Assembly: GCA_963922205.1 (NCBI GenBank)
Contig: CAWUHX010000018.1
Span: 1,116,001 to 1,180,000 of the forward strand
From: Romanomermis culicivorax
Lineage: Eukaryota > Nematoda > Enoplea > Mermithida > Mermithidae
Length of the DNA stretch: 64,000 nt
Reading direction: 5' to 3'
Position 1 is the first letter of the stretch, and each line of letters starts with the position of its first letter. Below, piece by piece: positions 44,956-56,475 of this stretch. The notes beneath the pieces were generated by a model. It did not search any database. It saw only the letters and a program-made list of their open reading frames with translations, and was not told the origin of the DNA. Made by a program: the position numbers and the translations under genes.

Positions 44956-46412
44956 CCCTCTCCAGTATTCAGCTAGACATTCACCCTAAGAAAGGCATTG
45001 CTAACCGCAATGCAGACACTATTTCTCGTTTCCCCTCAGATACAGCGAAGCAATCCTTTGATATTGAGCAACTAGAAACCCATCCTGAGATATCAACCAT
45101 CAATTCTGTTCTTGAAGCTGAAGCAACTGAACAAGAAGAGCAACAGAAAAATTTTGCTGAACTCCAACGCACTGACGCAACTGTCAAAAATATTTTAGCA
45201 AAAATCGCCAAAAAACACCCCCTTACTATGATCAAATTTGCAGTGCATCAAAATATCCTCTTTTGTATAGTCAACAAACAGGCAAAACTATACATCCCCA
45301 AATCCCAAATACAGCATCTCATCGCCTCCCATCATGACAGCAAGTTTACAGGTCATTTTGCATTCTGGAAAACCCTACACTTGCTCCATCAAAAATATTT
45401 TTGGCCCCAAATGAGCTGTGATATCAAATGTTATTGCAAAACCTGCCATCCATGCCAGACACAGAAAGCCCTCCAGCACAAAATACATGCAAATCTTGTC
45501 CCAATTCAGCCGACAGCCCCATTTGATAGAGTCGGTGTTGATTGCATGGGGCCGTTACCCCTCACTGAAGACGGCAACTGATTCATTGTCATCTTCATCA
45601 ACTATTTCACCAAGTATGTGGAGGCATTCCCGACCCCTGATATTACTGCAGCCACTATCGCCAAATTATTTGTAACCAAAATTGTTTGCAGTCATGGCTC
45701 CCCAAAAATCATCCATTGTAATCATGGCTCCGATTTTATATCTGATCTCTTTTCACAGATCACTAGTTTATGTAATACTCAAAAAATTCATACCACCCCA
45801 TACCATCCCATTGCCAATGGGGAAGTTGAGCATTGTAACCAGACCCCAGCCACCCCTATCTGCATGTACATCAATTCAAATCACACTGATTCGGATACTT
45901 ATCTACCCTATGCCATTTTTTCGATTAACATTCATTAGAATGATAGCACTTTGTATCCCGCGTTTGAATTGCTCCATGGTAGACAGGCTAATCTTCCATC
46001 AGACGCAGCCTTAAATTTTTTCCCAACAGCCTATATGGTTGATTTAGACGATTATGCCCTTCGTGTAAAATCTCACTTTACAGAAGCACTCTCAACCGTG
46101 CAGAAAAATTTGCAAAAAGCCCAAGATCACTATACCCTTCAGTATAACAAGCATGCTCAGAACATCCATTACAAGGCCGGTGATCTCATTCTCTACAAAA
46201 ATCATTTGTGTAAACAAGGGTTGACTCCCAAATTCCTCCCTCGCCAAAACGGGCCCTATCCAATTGCAAATTTCATGTACCCCAATGTTACACTCACACA
46301 CCCCCACAAGAATATTACCTTTACGGTATATGTAAACAAGACAACCCCTTTCTACCCTCGAGAAGCAACTATCGAAACTGCCCCCACCCCTCCTCGCCCT
46401 CGAAACCCTTGA
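44956..46412 (+). pseudogene. Element 2 integrase with GPY/F-like tail
   Basis: One frame with two stops (about 45580 TGA, 45937 TAG). The linker KKGIANRNADTISRFPSD ends the RNase H junction. Zinc finger HHCC: ASHHDSKFTGHFAFWK with CKTCHPCQ. DDE core: first Asp in RVGVDCMGPLP, Glu in IANGEVEHCNQT. The second Asp position reads IIHCNHGSDF, so Asn (45720-45722) replaces the catalytic Asp. The C-terminal module has PRQNGPYPIANF, placing it with GPY/F-bearing Ty3/gypsy integrases. It stops at TGA 46410-46412. Confidence 0.87.
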
Positions 46413-46430
46413 GCGAGGATGTTCAACTCC

Positions 46431-46443
46431 GAAAGGAGGGAAA
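46431..46443 (+). other. Polypurine tract of element 2
   Basis: GAAAGGAGGGAAA, directly adjacent to the 3' LTR start TGTAATG. Confidence 0.8.
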
Positions 46444-47334
46444 TGTAATGTACCTGCTAACGCAGTACTGTAAATATATAGCATACTGTATGTGATAGTC
46501 ATTTATTAAATATTATTTCATTTTCGTAATTTATCGTCTCAAGGGTGACTGGGATTCACACCCAAACATTACTGTAAAATCATGTGAAGTACCCTATTTT
46601 GATCCTTCCACACCCTGGTAGCCGCTATTGACCCAATTAAGACGCTCCAATTAATTTGCATAATGGCAGCTGGTCCCCTAGAACCTACACTAAACACATT
46701 CCACGGCTACCGAAATTCCTCATAAGAATCGTAAACAACACCTGCACACAGTAAAAAGTAAAAGCCCCGCCAGACAGTAGTCTCAAGTGGGACGGTAGCG
46801 ATGGTCCCACAAAACATGTGTACACAGAGGAAATAGATACAGAAGCATGCACAGAAGCACAAAGGTGTGGCTAAGCCCACCGTAGGAAGCAAGCACAGAG
46901 AAGACACGAAAAGCATACAGTTCTAGGAAAGCATTGGAGGGTGTGACCAAATTAGCGAGAATAGTGAAGCAGGAAGTGGGGATTGGTGGAAGAAGATGGA
47001 CAGAAGCAAGACCACCTGCGAAGCTCAGGGAGTGGCCAAAAACGCCGTATTTAAAGAGAAGCAAAGCATGATTTAGTTAGTTCATGTTCGTCTCAAATTT
47101 AGTTTTTGGAATTCGTCTTATTTGCAAGCGCCGCGTCTTTTTATACGAAAGCAGTTAAACGGAGTCTGTTTTTATTATTTGCAAGCCGAACACGCATTGT
47201 CCCCCATTATTCATTGTCAACGACCAAGCTGCCATCGATTATCATTTTTTATCGTTCTCGCCCCATAACCCATGCCGTTTCACCACCGTCCGTTTTTGGG
47301 ATAAAGTAAAGTACTTCTCAATCTGGCCGTTACA
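46444..47334 (+). repeat. 3' LTR of element 2 (intact)
   Basis: 891 bp, TGTAAT...GTTACA. It contains the uninterrupted version (cacccaaacattactgtaaa at 46559) of the site where element 1 entered the 5' LTR. A TATA-like gccgtatttaaagag lies near 47043. Confidence 0.93.
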
Positions 47335-47338
47335 CATG

Positions 47339-47861
47339 GGCGGCCCATGGCGCAGCCCGGCCCATGAGCAGGCCGGGCTGGGCATGCGTCGAAAAATAAA
47401 TTGGTGCCTTCCTATACAGGCGCGTAAAAGCCTATTAAAAATAAGTAAGTGGATATATCTAAAATTGATTTATGGTCAGATACATATTTACTATCTGTTG
47501 AGTTACTTAATCAAATTTTGACTGTTTGGTCATCTGTCCTGCATTACGCCCATGGTAAGACAGTCAAAAGATGCTCCAAATCTGAATTTTAAATTTCAGT
47601 TCAATTTTTTTCCTGACTTTGTTGCTTTTTATCTAAGACAAGACCGCGTTTGTCATTTGGCAGACTTCCAAGCTACACCTGAAAATATTTATACATCATC
47701 ACTGATGTTTCACAAGTTTGAAATTTGTTGTGCTATTCAATTTAGTGTCTGTTTTAGACTCAGCACTTTTTGTTGTGTAAGTAAATAACTGAATTTAATG
47801 ATTCTGTTTTCGTTTCATCTATTTTTCTGCCGCTTCACGTACCAAAGTAAAGATGCCTCGT
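47339..47861. other. Right flank of element 2
   Basis: Begins with a GC-rich block (gggcggcccatggcgcagcc) that resembles a hAT terminus. No gene is recognised before the hAT element at 47862. Confidence 0.45.
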
Positions 47862-49261
47862 CAGAGCCGTGCCTTGGGGGGTGCAAAGGGTACAGCCGCA
47901 CGGGGCCGCAAAAACTTAACTGACCTAAGTTTGTACTTTGTATACATATATTGTACACTATATGTATGCTAGACAATGCGAACACGAATAAAAATAATAA
48001 TGTGCACTTCTGTGTAACAGAAAATTTGATGTTTCATCATTGACTAGGGGCCGCAAGAACTTGAGCTGAACTAGCTTACATACGTGTCATACTGTACTGT
48101 ACGTGTATGCTCAACAAGGCAGGAGCACGCCTTTGTGTTTCACTGTGTAAAGTCTGTATCGATAGTTTTACACATTTGTCTGTATGTATCTCAGCACGTA
48201 TTTAACTGTTTCCTATAATGTTATCATACTCGCCAGCTTCACGTTGTATTGTATGTAGATTACTGCTGTTTTTTACTAATCTTTGCGGCCTTCCATTTTG
48301 CCTTACTTATGATTTTTAAAAGTTTTTCACGCATAACTTTTTTGCTAATGTACAAACGCTTGTTTCTGATCCAGAACACAATTTTCGCGTAAATTTTTTC
48401 AATGTGCTTCTCGATCAAGCATTAATGTCTATTCAGGAACATTTTGATCAAATGAATAATTTCAAAGAAATATTCGGCTTTTTATTTAATTCGTTAAAAT
48501 TTAAAAATGACGACACCTTGAAAGCATCATGCTTGAAATTAGCTAACTTTTTGAGCGACATTAATGGCTTAGAACTCTTTACTGAAATTACGATGCTTTC
48601 CAAAACGGCGTCCATAGGAAACTTATCGTCATTGGACGTTTTGGAGTATATTCTTAAAAATAGGTTACTGGAAGTGGTACCTAATTTGTCCATTGCTTTG
48701 CGAATCATGTTGACTATTCCGGTAACTGTTGCCACTGCCGAAAGATCTTTTTCTAAATTGAAACTAATCAAGACGTATTTGAGGTCAACAATGTCAGATG
48801 ATCGTCTAAATTCATTGGCCATTATTTCAATTGAAAACGATTTGTCTTCCAATATTGACTTTTCAGAAGTTATATCTGAATTTTCAGCCCAAAAGGCTCG
48901 AAAAATATTGTTGTGAATATGTTATTTGTTCGTTTTTAAAATTTTTTTGTATACTTGTATACGTAGCCACAGTATCGTTCAGTAATGTGTGAATTCAGTT
49001 GGACGTAATACACATAGAAAATTTCGTTGCCTCGCCTATGCTATTCTTTATGTATCCTGATTCGTGATGCAAGAAAAAAACTTTTTTCTGCAATATGAGA
49101 TGTGCAACACCAATAGAATTTCCCATTTAAGACTTATTTCACGTGAAAATGACTGCATAGACGTTTAGGACTGTATAGATGTATATACCTACTAATTTTA
49201 AAAAATAGGGCCGCAAAAATCTACTTCGCACCGGGCCGCAAAAATCCTTGGCACGGCCCTG
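47862..49261 (+). mobile_element. hAT element, 1.4 kb, internally deleted
   Basis: Ends CAGAGCCGTGCCTTGG and, inverted, CAGGGCCGTGCCAAGG. Perfect 8 bp duplication TGCCTCGT at 47854-47861 and 49262-49269, the hAT hallmark. Subterminal repeats 'ggggccgcaaaaac' occur at both ends. Only the C-terminal part of a transposase remains. Confidence 0.93.
48404..48916 (+). pseudogene. hAT transposase C-terminal (dimerization) region
   Basis: 170 open codons. The last 90 carry the hAT dimerization signature: LRIMLTIPVTVATAERSFSK, LKLIKTYLRSTMSDDRLNSL, AIISIEND. Similar ends occur in ZMYM1-like/DUF4371 hAT proteins. The N-terminal zinc finger and catalytic core are missing, so it is a deletion derivative and not able to transpose alone. 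The frame is still open, which suggests a fairly recent insertion. Confidence 0.88.
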
Positions 49262-49269
49262 TGCCTCGT

Positions 49270-52200
49270 TTCTAAGTGTGATGCAACTCATCGTACCATT
49301 TTTTATTCATTCTTCAATGATGATAGACCAACATCTCAATTTACAGCTGATCATCGAAATCATTGGAAACAAATTTGCAGCATCATATGTATGATATCGA
49401 CAAACATTTGCTTGAAGGGACAATTACTTTCCTGCTTTTTTGGATACAACTGAAGTAAGAAAAATGCCAACACTGCCTTTAGTTTCAATGTAATTTCTTT
49501 TAATGATCGTTGGTCAGACTTTGCAACCATTTCAATTGGCCGAAAACACGTCAATTTGCTGCATTAAAAATTAAAAATTGTCAACTTTCATAAAGCAGCA
49601 TTGTTATTAAAGCCGAAATGTAAAAAATTATTCATACTATTCTAGAGCATGAGAAGACTCGTCAGTTTTTTCAAGATCTTGGTAAAACTGCCGTTGAAAG
49701 CTCAGACGTTCAAAAAGTACTGAACAGCATGAAAAACCGTCGCTTATGCTAGTGAGTTGGAGAGATATTTATACCCTGCCCGTCGAAAAATTGGAAATTT
49801 GTGAGGCGGAAGAGGAATCAAATAATTTTCTCAAAGTGGCGATTGCTGCATAGAGAATTTTATCGATTCCACCTTCAAGTACTGCTATACTCCATCCATT
49901 TTAAAATGATCAATGCGGCGATCTTGTGAAAATATGTGCAATACAGAAAAAATCCAATAAGCTTATTACTATAATCAATAAAAACCATTTTCATCAGTAA
50001 GCAGCAAACAGGACATCAGAAAATTCCTTCAATAACCTGGTTAAGCGGTCGAAATTTATCGAGTAGCACTAAGGTATCAATGCAGTTCTGTACAAGTCGG
50101 CAATGGACAAGCATGATGTTTTCCAATGATTTCGACCTCTCTCATTCTCACGAAGAACTTTGACTTTTTCCTACAGTATAAAGTTTCCACTAAGTGAAAA
50201 TTGCGTATCAAAACTTACTTTTTTGGTTTCTGCTGCGTCTATCATTTTAAATGAGTTATAGAGAATGCAATTTCAGTACAAGCGAACTATTATCACAGAT
50301 TCAAAGATTTAATCCAGGAAAACTTGATAATCTGATATTGTTATTGGGTAATTTTGACTGACTATGATCCTTTGATGTGTTTTTTTTCGTTTTCTGAATT
50401 TTTAATCATGCAATATTTGTATTTTGGAAGATAGGCTTTTACGGGCTGGGCTTTTTTCGGCCCATTGATGGATCGGATGGGCTGAAGGATTGGACGCACT
50501 TCTCCGGCCCATGCCCTAATCTGTCAATCAGGCAATTTTCTGGATTCTTCTCTCAATTACCCAGGTTGGCAAATGCTTCCTTCATTGAGGAATCAAATCT
50601 TGATGATAAACATGGCACCAACTTTCATGACATCAGCTATAATCCTGTCCATCTCTTTCATTAAATCAGAATCTCAACTTTAGCCATGTCAAAAAAACAA
50701 AAATTAAAACTTTACCCATACAATAATGGTTTAAACGTTTTGCACCAAAAGTTGACACGTTTTCTGTACTCCCTTACACGAAGTTTCTTTCCACCCTGAG
50801 CATGTTCTTAGAGGCGTTGCGGTTATTCTGACTACAGGCAGAATCCTGTTTGACCCCTCCCAGAATTCTCATTTTTAGGTCTTTTACACCATAAAATGTA
50901 GAAGTAAATTTTTCCCCGAATAAATGTTGCAAACAGATATATTAAGTATGAAATAAATATGATTTTAGAATATTTTAATGCTCCTCGAAGACTTGATAAT
51001 TTAGTAAATTTCATGTAAAAATAATAAAAATTATCAATAAAAAAAGCTTAATTCTTTTCGTTGGAAAAAATGTAACAATAAAGTTATGGGCATTGTGACT
51101 AATTTTTACCGAATTCTAAGCACTTTTGAAAAAAAATTTAGTCTGATCCCCCAAAATTTCTATGCTGTACATGTATGCTCATCACCTACAACATCCCTTT
51201 CTCTGCTGAGGCAGGCAAGCTGCCCTGGTGTGGTCATGCTGGTATGTGCCGATGTACAAAGCGTTCAGTCATGCATTTTCTTCAGAACCCGTTGACTTGA
51301 TCTTGCATATTCAAGCCCCAGATCTGGATTTTTGTGATCACTGCTGCAGTTTTTCACATTGACTGCAAAGCTTATTATAGCTCTTTTAGTTCGAGATAGA
51401 AGCAGATTTTTCTCGAACCAGTCGATCCGTACTATACGGAATACATGGAATTCTAGTCAAAAAATTTCCGTTTTGCACCGGTTTTCATAATAAAATCCGT
51501 ACCGCATGGAAAACTTCTGTAAAAGTTTTCCATACCAGCCGAAAAAAATACGTTTGCTTAGTTGCTTAGGAAAAACACTGATCGAAGACGCGACAACCAA
51601 AACGGCAGATTAAAAAAACAAACAAAAAACAGCAGGTTTAATTTGACACGCAATTTTTACAGTGTTAAAAACTCCATACTGTAAAAATGCTAAGAGAAAC
51701 CTGAATGCTCATCACTCTTGATTTAGACAGAACTAACTGTGTTGGTACCTGAGTGTTAGTCAAAACATTTGGATAAGATTATTGAAGGAAATTTTCAGTT
51801 GTTCCGTTTGTCGCTCATAGATGAGCATGTTTTTCCATTGATTACTGTAATAAGCTTAGTAATTTTTCCCTGGTGAACTTACTTTCAATTAATGCCTGCA
51901 TCTGTCATTTCAGAATAAATAGATTATAGTCCTTTTGTTTTGACTTACTTTGCTCATAAGGAACTTCAAACACAGTTTTCAAGTATCATACTCCTTTTTC
52001 AAGTTACGACAAGAAAATCAAGGAGCCCCTCTAGCATTCCGATTAGTGGGGTGTATGTTATAATTGTGAAATTGGGCTGCGGCTCAGATCGGTAATGACT
52101 GCTTAATCAGTGGGGTTGGAGGAATTAGTGAAAATCGGTAAGAAAGGGATGCAGGAGAGATAGCCAAGAATCGTCCTAACACCAGTGCTTCCCTGTGCCT

Positions 52201-52459
52201 GTCTCAAAAATCAAAATGACTCCACTTTCACGGGCGAGAAGTCTAGGACAGAAATCTTACCTGTTCAAGAAAAGCCTGAATAAATCTAGCCAGACTAGGT
52301 AGCACACTTCAAAACAAAAATAAGACAATGTCCAAATATTTCTTTACAAAAACTTACTCTTCAAATGTCGCCTTCGAGCATGGCATTAATAACCGTAATA
52401 AACACGGAAAAGACGGAAAAGTTTTTTTTCGTTTTTCCAGCAAATCATTTGAACTAATA
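49270..52459. other. Repeat-derived DNA, no gene
   Basis: A decayed hAT/ZBED-like remnant may lie at 49640-49900 (fragments SELERYLYPARRKIG and LSIPPSSTAIL). MITE 1 copy c is at 49884-50262. A GC-rich terminus-like block is at 50436-50515 (tttttcggcccattgatgga). Nothing is recognised from 50520 to 52459. Confidence 0.4.
49884..50262. repeat. MITE family 1, copy c
   Basis: Starts ctatactccatccattttaa and ends with inverted ctatcattttaaatgagtta. It is the longest copy of the family described at 7803. Confidence 0.7.
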
Positions 52460-52700
52460 TTTACTCCATTCATTTTGAAGGGATCGATGCAACAAGGTCA
52501 CAGCTAAACTTTTATTCAAATTTATGAAAGACTCGTTGACTCTATTCAATAAATGTTTCCTTCATGATACTAACTCTTTGATGATCATTAATTTAAATGA
52601 TTTCAGAATTATAGAAATTGGTTTCTTGGTCTCTAATAAAGCTGAGTTTGTCAAAACCCCGATCGCTGCATGGATCATTTCAAAATGAATGGGGTGTAGT
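52460..52700. repeat. MITE family 1, copy d
   Basis: Starts tttactccattcattttgaa and ends inverted ttcaaaatgaatggggtgta. Nearest to the family consensus. Confidence 0.72.
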
Positions 52701-53052
52701 AATATATATCCAATAGTACACAAGTTTATCCACTTTTTTGTTCGCAGCATAAAGAATCTACATCTGACATTTTCTAACACAATTTTCGTGAAATTGACCT
52801 CATAACCACTTGGACAAATTATGATAAGATTCTGCTAGGAGCAAGTTCTACTTTAGTGCATTAATTTAAAACGACCAAGGTACCCAGACGCTAGTTGGGA
52901 GAACTATACAAATGGGAACTGACAAATGTAAGAAGGGCTGCAGACGTCCCACAACTTCAACAATGCCTCAAAATTGTATTGCGCATTAAAACGCTTAAAT
53001 CAGGAAAAAATTAGTCCCATCGATGAATTTTGTAAACGTTTGAAATTGATTA

Positions 53053-53283
53053 TTGCTGCTAAAAGAGGGCATTGTAAATCAAAGATATTGTCCGAAATGT
53101 TTATCGTGCATCAATAAATTCCTGTTTACCATAACTGACATAGTTTGGAAAATATTCAGGCAAAAAGAATCAAGTTCTGGTCTCAAATATTACTCATTCT
53201 ACACATCAAAACGTCCGAGAGTGTTTTTTAAATACCACAAGTTTGCCAATTATTGTACCCTGTCCTCATTCTCAAGCTTCTGA
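53053..53283 (+). pseudogene. Possible ISXO2/Merlin-type transposase fragment
   Basis: 76 codons. LLKEGIVNQRYCPKCLSC, a Trp (VWKIFRQKE), then SSGLKYYSFYTSKRP resemble the N-terminal zinc ribbon of Merlin/ISXO2-like transposases (Cys pair, 'W.CR', 'S.R..SFF..S'). The second Cys pair and the DDE domain are not seen. It could be chance. Confidence 0.3.
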
Positions 53284-54325
53284 TAATAATTATCTGTTCT
53301 TTACTTGCATTCGTTCTTTCTATTTCTTCATTATTTGATTGATATAAGTCAGTTTTTCCTACTTCTATGGGATAGCACCATGGGTGTCAGTTAAGATAAG
53401 TGTTTACTTTGACGCTTGAACACCAATTTGCGATGGGCGTCAAAGTAAAGACGAGCGCCAAGATAAGAGTATACCTTGCTTACGGCCGTAGCTAGTCAGT
53501 TGTACCTCGACGATTCTGAAAAATCGAGGATGTGAATGTGCTGAATAATCGAAACACTCAACCGATTGGAGTATTTTTCGCAGTATAGTCAACTCTAAAG
53601 CATTCTACAAAAATGATACCGTCTGAAGAACGTAAGCTAATGACAGTTTTTTCTGTTATCACGATTATTCTACAGCATCTAGCATTTTTGAAATATTCGA
53701 TTTTTCCATGATTTTGGTTTATTTCACTCTACAAAGTTTGCTCGCGCACTCCACTATTTTTACATCAATCCTAAAAAATCTGGTTGCTAAGAATGAAAAG
53801 CCGAAAAGCCCTCTCAAACAGAATACCCATATTTCGCCGGTCAGCAAACTTTTTCTGCAGACGGAAAAATTAATCATATTTTACCCGCAACCAAAAAAAT
53901 CCACTCCTGAAAAACAGGATCCAGATTTTTGTTTTTGCCGATTTTTTCGCAGACCCGCCTTTCTGTAGGTGATGAGAGAAAACTTTCACAATTTAATTAA
54001 TGCGTATGTGCCCATTTTTTCTGGTCGATTTCCACAAACTTGTTATGCTGTGGTAAACCGTAGATTTCTTATCAGTTTCCGTCTCTGGTTCTACTCTGCT
54101 CCTTTTTTCGAAGGAGGAAAAATGAGTGGAAACGACTAAAAAAATAGTTACGGAATTAAGCTTAAAAATTTCGACATCCTCTGTTTCCGGTGTAGACTAG
54201 ACGGAAAACAAGTTCTTGCTCATTCAAAACTTTCGCTCCAATATTGGTGGATGGCTTGGAAATTTTTTTCTCTTTCTATTTCGCATCACAGTAATTATTT
54301 TCCCATTAAACATTTAAATTTTATA

Positions 54326-54428
54326 ATGAATTCTAGTTCTTCGTCGTCGTTCACTTTAGAAGAGGTAGCAATTACCCCTGTCGCAAAAAATGGTGAAACT
54401 TCGTGTTTTAGTAGTATTGGGTTGAGAG
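54326..54428 (+). CDS. Candidate first exon, unknown protein
   Basis: ATG followed by NSSSSSSFTLEEVAITPVAK and ending AGAG|gtgaga, a good donor. Codon usage is less AT-rich than the surroundings. No downstream exon could be linked, and no family is recognised. It may be chance. Confidence 0.2.
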
Positions 54429-55199
54429 GTGAGAAAAAATTAATCCGTGTTGATTAATAAGATTTTTCATTGTATATGAAACGACCTGGATGGTCAACTA
54501 CCGTTCTATTTGTAACACATCGTTCATCTTTCAATAAGTGATGAGAGTGCGGGCTCAACGGGGCCAAACAAGCAAAATTCTCGCACCAATCCTAGTCCCG
54601 ACTTTAGAGAAACGTTTCATATTCGAGGTCCCGTGAAATTCACATCATCAGCTCAAATCAGCATTTATGGTTGATTTCAATGTTTAACACAATAACTAAA
54701 AAAATCTTCTATGTGGAGTGAAATATTCCCAGCTTTTTCAAAATATACTTGGTTAGAATATGCAAATTTGAAATATGATTGTCTCGTCAAATCCTCCCGA
54801 TTTCGTCGGAAGTAGATCAAGGTTGTTACTTCTCGTTCCTACGCGAATATACTATACAAACACAATTCAATTCAAAAAAGGCTCTGGCCTGCGGTTCATG
54901 GATAGCTTAGGTATCCGAATTGAACAACGCATGCAGATTTGTGCTAACGTTTCAAGCACAGGTTTCCTGGGACCAATGAGACGATTGGGTAGGACAGAGG
55001 GAGGTTCACATGCAGGCATAGAGATTGGGCTGTGATATTTTTGAATTGAACGGTATAAACTGTTCAACATTAACGGCAGAGTTCGAAATTCATATACTTT
55101 GAAAAAAATCAGTTGTTTTAGATAGAATGTGTACGCGAGCATATGATAATTTTTCAGTGAGTGCGCATTTCTCCCAATTTGTATCTGTCGCTTCTGAGA

Positions 55200-56465
55200 T
55201 TGGGTAGCAGATCCGCTACCTACTGCACATCCGCTATCAGTGCACATCCGCTACCTAGTGCATGACCGCTACCTGGTGCACATCCGCTACCATAGTCACA
55301 TCCACTACTAGACAGCGAAAAATGTTAAAAAAGTTTTGCTATTATTTTCATAAGGGTTTTCTGAAAACAAAACAATAAAGGAAAATGGAATACGGTAGGC
55401 GTTCTGCGAGGTGAAAAATATTTTGTTTATCACTTTTATGGAATCGCAAAAAACGTAATACTACAGAGAGTCTACGTAAAGATAAGTCACTAATGAGTAA
55501 AGATAAGTAATAAAATCATCAAAATAACCACATTCTAATGAGTGAAAAATTTTTATTTAGATAAAAGGTGACCACCACACTAGCACCTCGAGTGACAGGA
55601 CAAGCAGCCTAGATCATACCTGTAAGACCTCCGACCAGTTGGGGGGGGGGGTAAATCAGAAATTTTGGGGGGGGGGGTAGAAAAAAGTCGAAATTTTTCC
55701 CAAAAAAGGCCAAAAAACATACACTTTTTTGAAAATTTTTTTAATTTTTTCCAAACTGGGAGGGGGTTGGGGGGGGGGGAAATGATTTTGGGTACAGGGT
55801 TGGCCAAGTTGGGGGGGGGTCCCCCCCAACCCCCCCAAGTACAGGTATGGCCTAGATGGACGTTTTTCATTCTTTACCTGTACCAATCCGGGTGATGAAA
55901 ATATCGTTTTCGTTTTGTTTTTTAATTTTTTCAAAGATTTTTTTCAATGATTTTCAAATATTCATTTTGAGTTCAAAATTAAAAAAAACTATTGTTGAAT
56001 ATACCTCCCGCGTAGACCAAGGACTGATTATTTTCAGCAAACGTGGATCCATGGCAATTGTCTTATTTCTAATCTAAAATTATTGGGATAACCGGGCCAA
56101 GAACAACAAATCACTGCATCTCACCGGGGTTCGTGACACGCATTTGGCAGAACACAATTTCTTGCATTTACTTCTGAAAATACGGGGAAAATTGAAAATT
56201 TTGATGCGCATCAACCGCATATTTCCCAATTTTTAACGGATGAAATTTTTAATTTTCAAGAAACTAGCGCCATCTAATTGATAGAAAAATTAAATGAGCC
56301 TAATAATTTGTAAAAGCATACTGTATATTCTTCCATAACGAAATCCTGCCTAGGTTATTCAATGCAAAAAGTAAATGTAACCTGTTACTTATATACCTCA
56401 GCAGAAAGCAGCGGATGTGCACTAGGTAGCGGTTGTGCACTAGGTAGCAAATCTGGCACCGACCA
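55200..56465. mobile_element. Foldback element FB2
   Basis: The left arm (55200-55310) has five to six units of catccgctacctagtgca. The right arm (56408-56465) has the inverse (gcggatgtgcactaggtagc). The 10-mer GCTTCTGAGA flanks both ends (55190-55199, 56466-56475). The interior (55311-56407) has no transposase and carries the G-run block at 55637-55846. Same architecture as FB1 and FB3, but a different repeat unit. Confidence 0.78.
55637..55846. repeat. Homopolymer G/C runs
   Basis: Four G-runs of about 9-12 bases at 55640, 55668, 55760 and 55811, a further broken G-run near 55770, and C-runs at 55820-55836. They lie within 210 bp in otherwise AT-rich DNA. Open frames across it give Pro/Gly-rich low-complexity translations and are not genes. 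Confidence 0.9.
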
Positions 56466-56475
56466 GCTTCTGAGA

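Larger units (their letters stand above)
22876..47334 (+). mobile_element. LTR retroelement 2 (outer element of the nest)
   Basis: Bounded by the 4 bp duplication CATG (22872-22875 and 47335-47338), starting TGTAA and ending GTTACA. The 3' LTR (46444-47334, 891 bp) is intact. The 5' LTR is split into 22876-23002 and 38262-39028 by element 1. Between the LTRs, in order: primer site, gag, env-like, protease, reverse transcriptase with truncated RNase H, integrase with GPY/F-like tail, polypurine tract. The RT, integrase and GPYPI motif place it in the Ty3/gypsy order. Multiple stops and frameshifts make it a fossil copy. Confidence 0.92.
52701..55199. other. Mostly unannotated DNA
   Basis: Contains the fragment at 53053 and a short array-like patch at 53395-53480 (ggcgtcaaagtaaagacgag). 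The latter is related in inverse to 63520-63660. A weak candidate first exon lies at 54326-54428. No other support for a gene. Confidence 0.4.

Noticed and set aside
55580..55934. Pro-rich frames near the G-runs
   Set aside because: Translation of homopolymer runs; low complexity and likely sequencing-sensitive.
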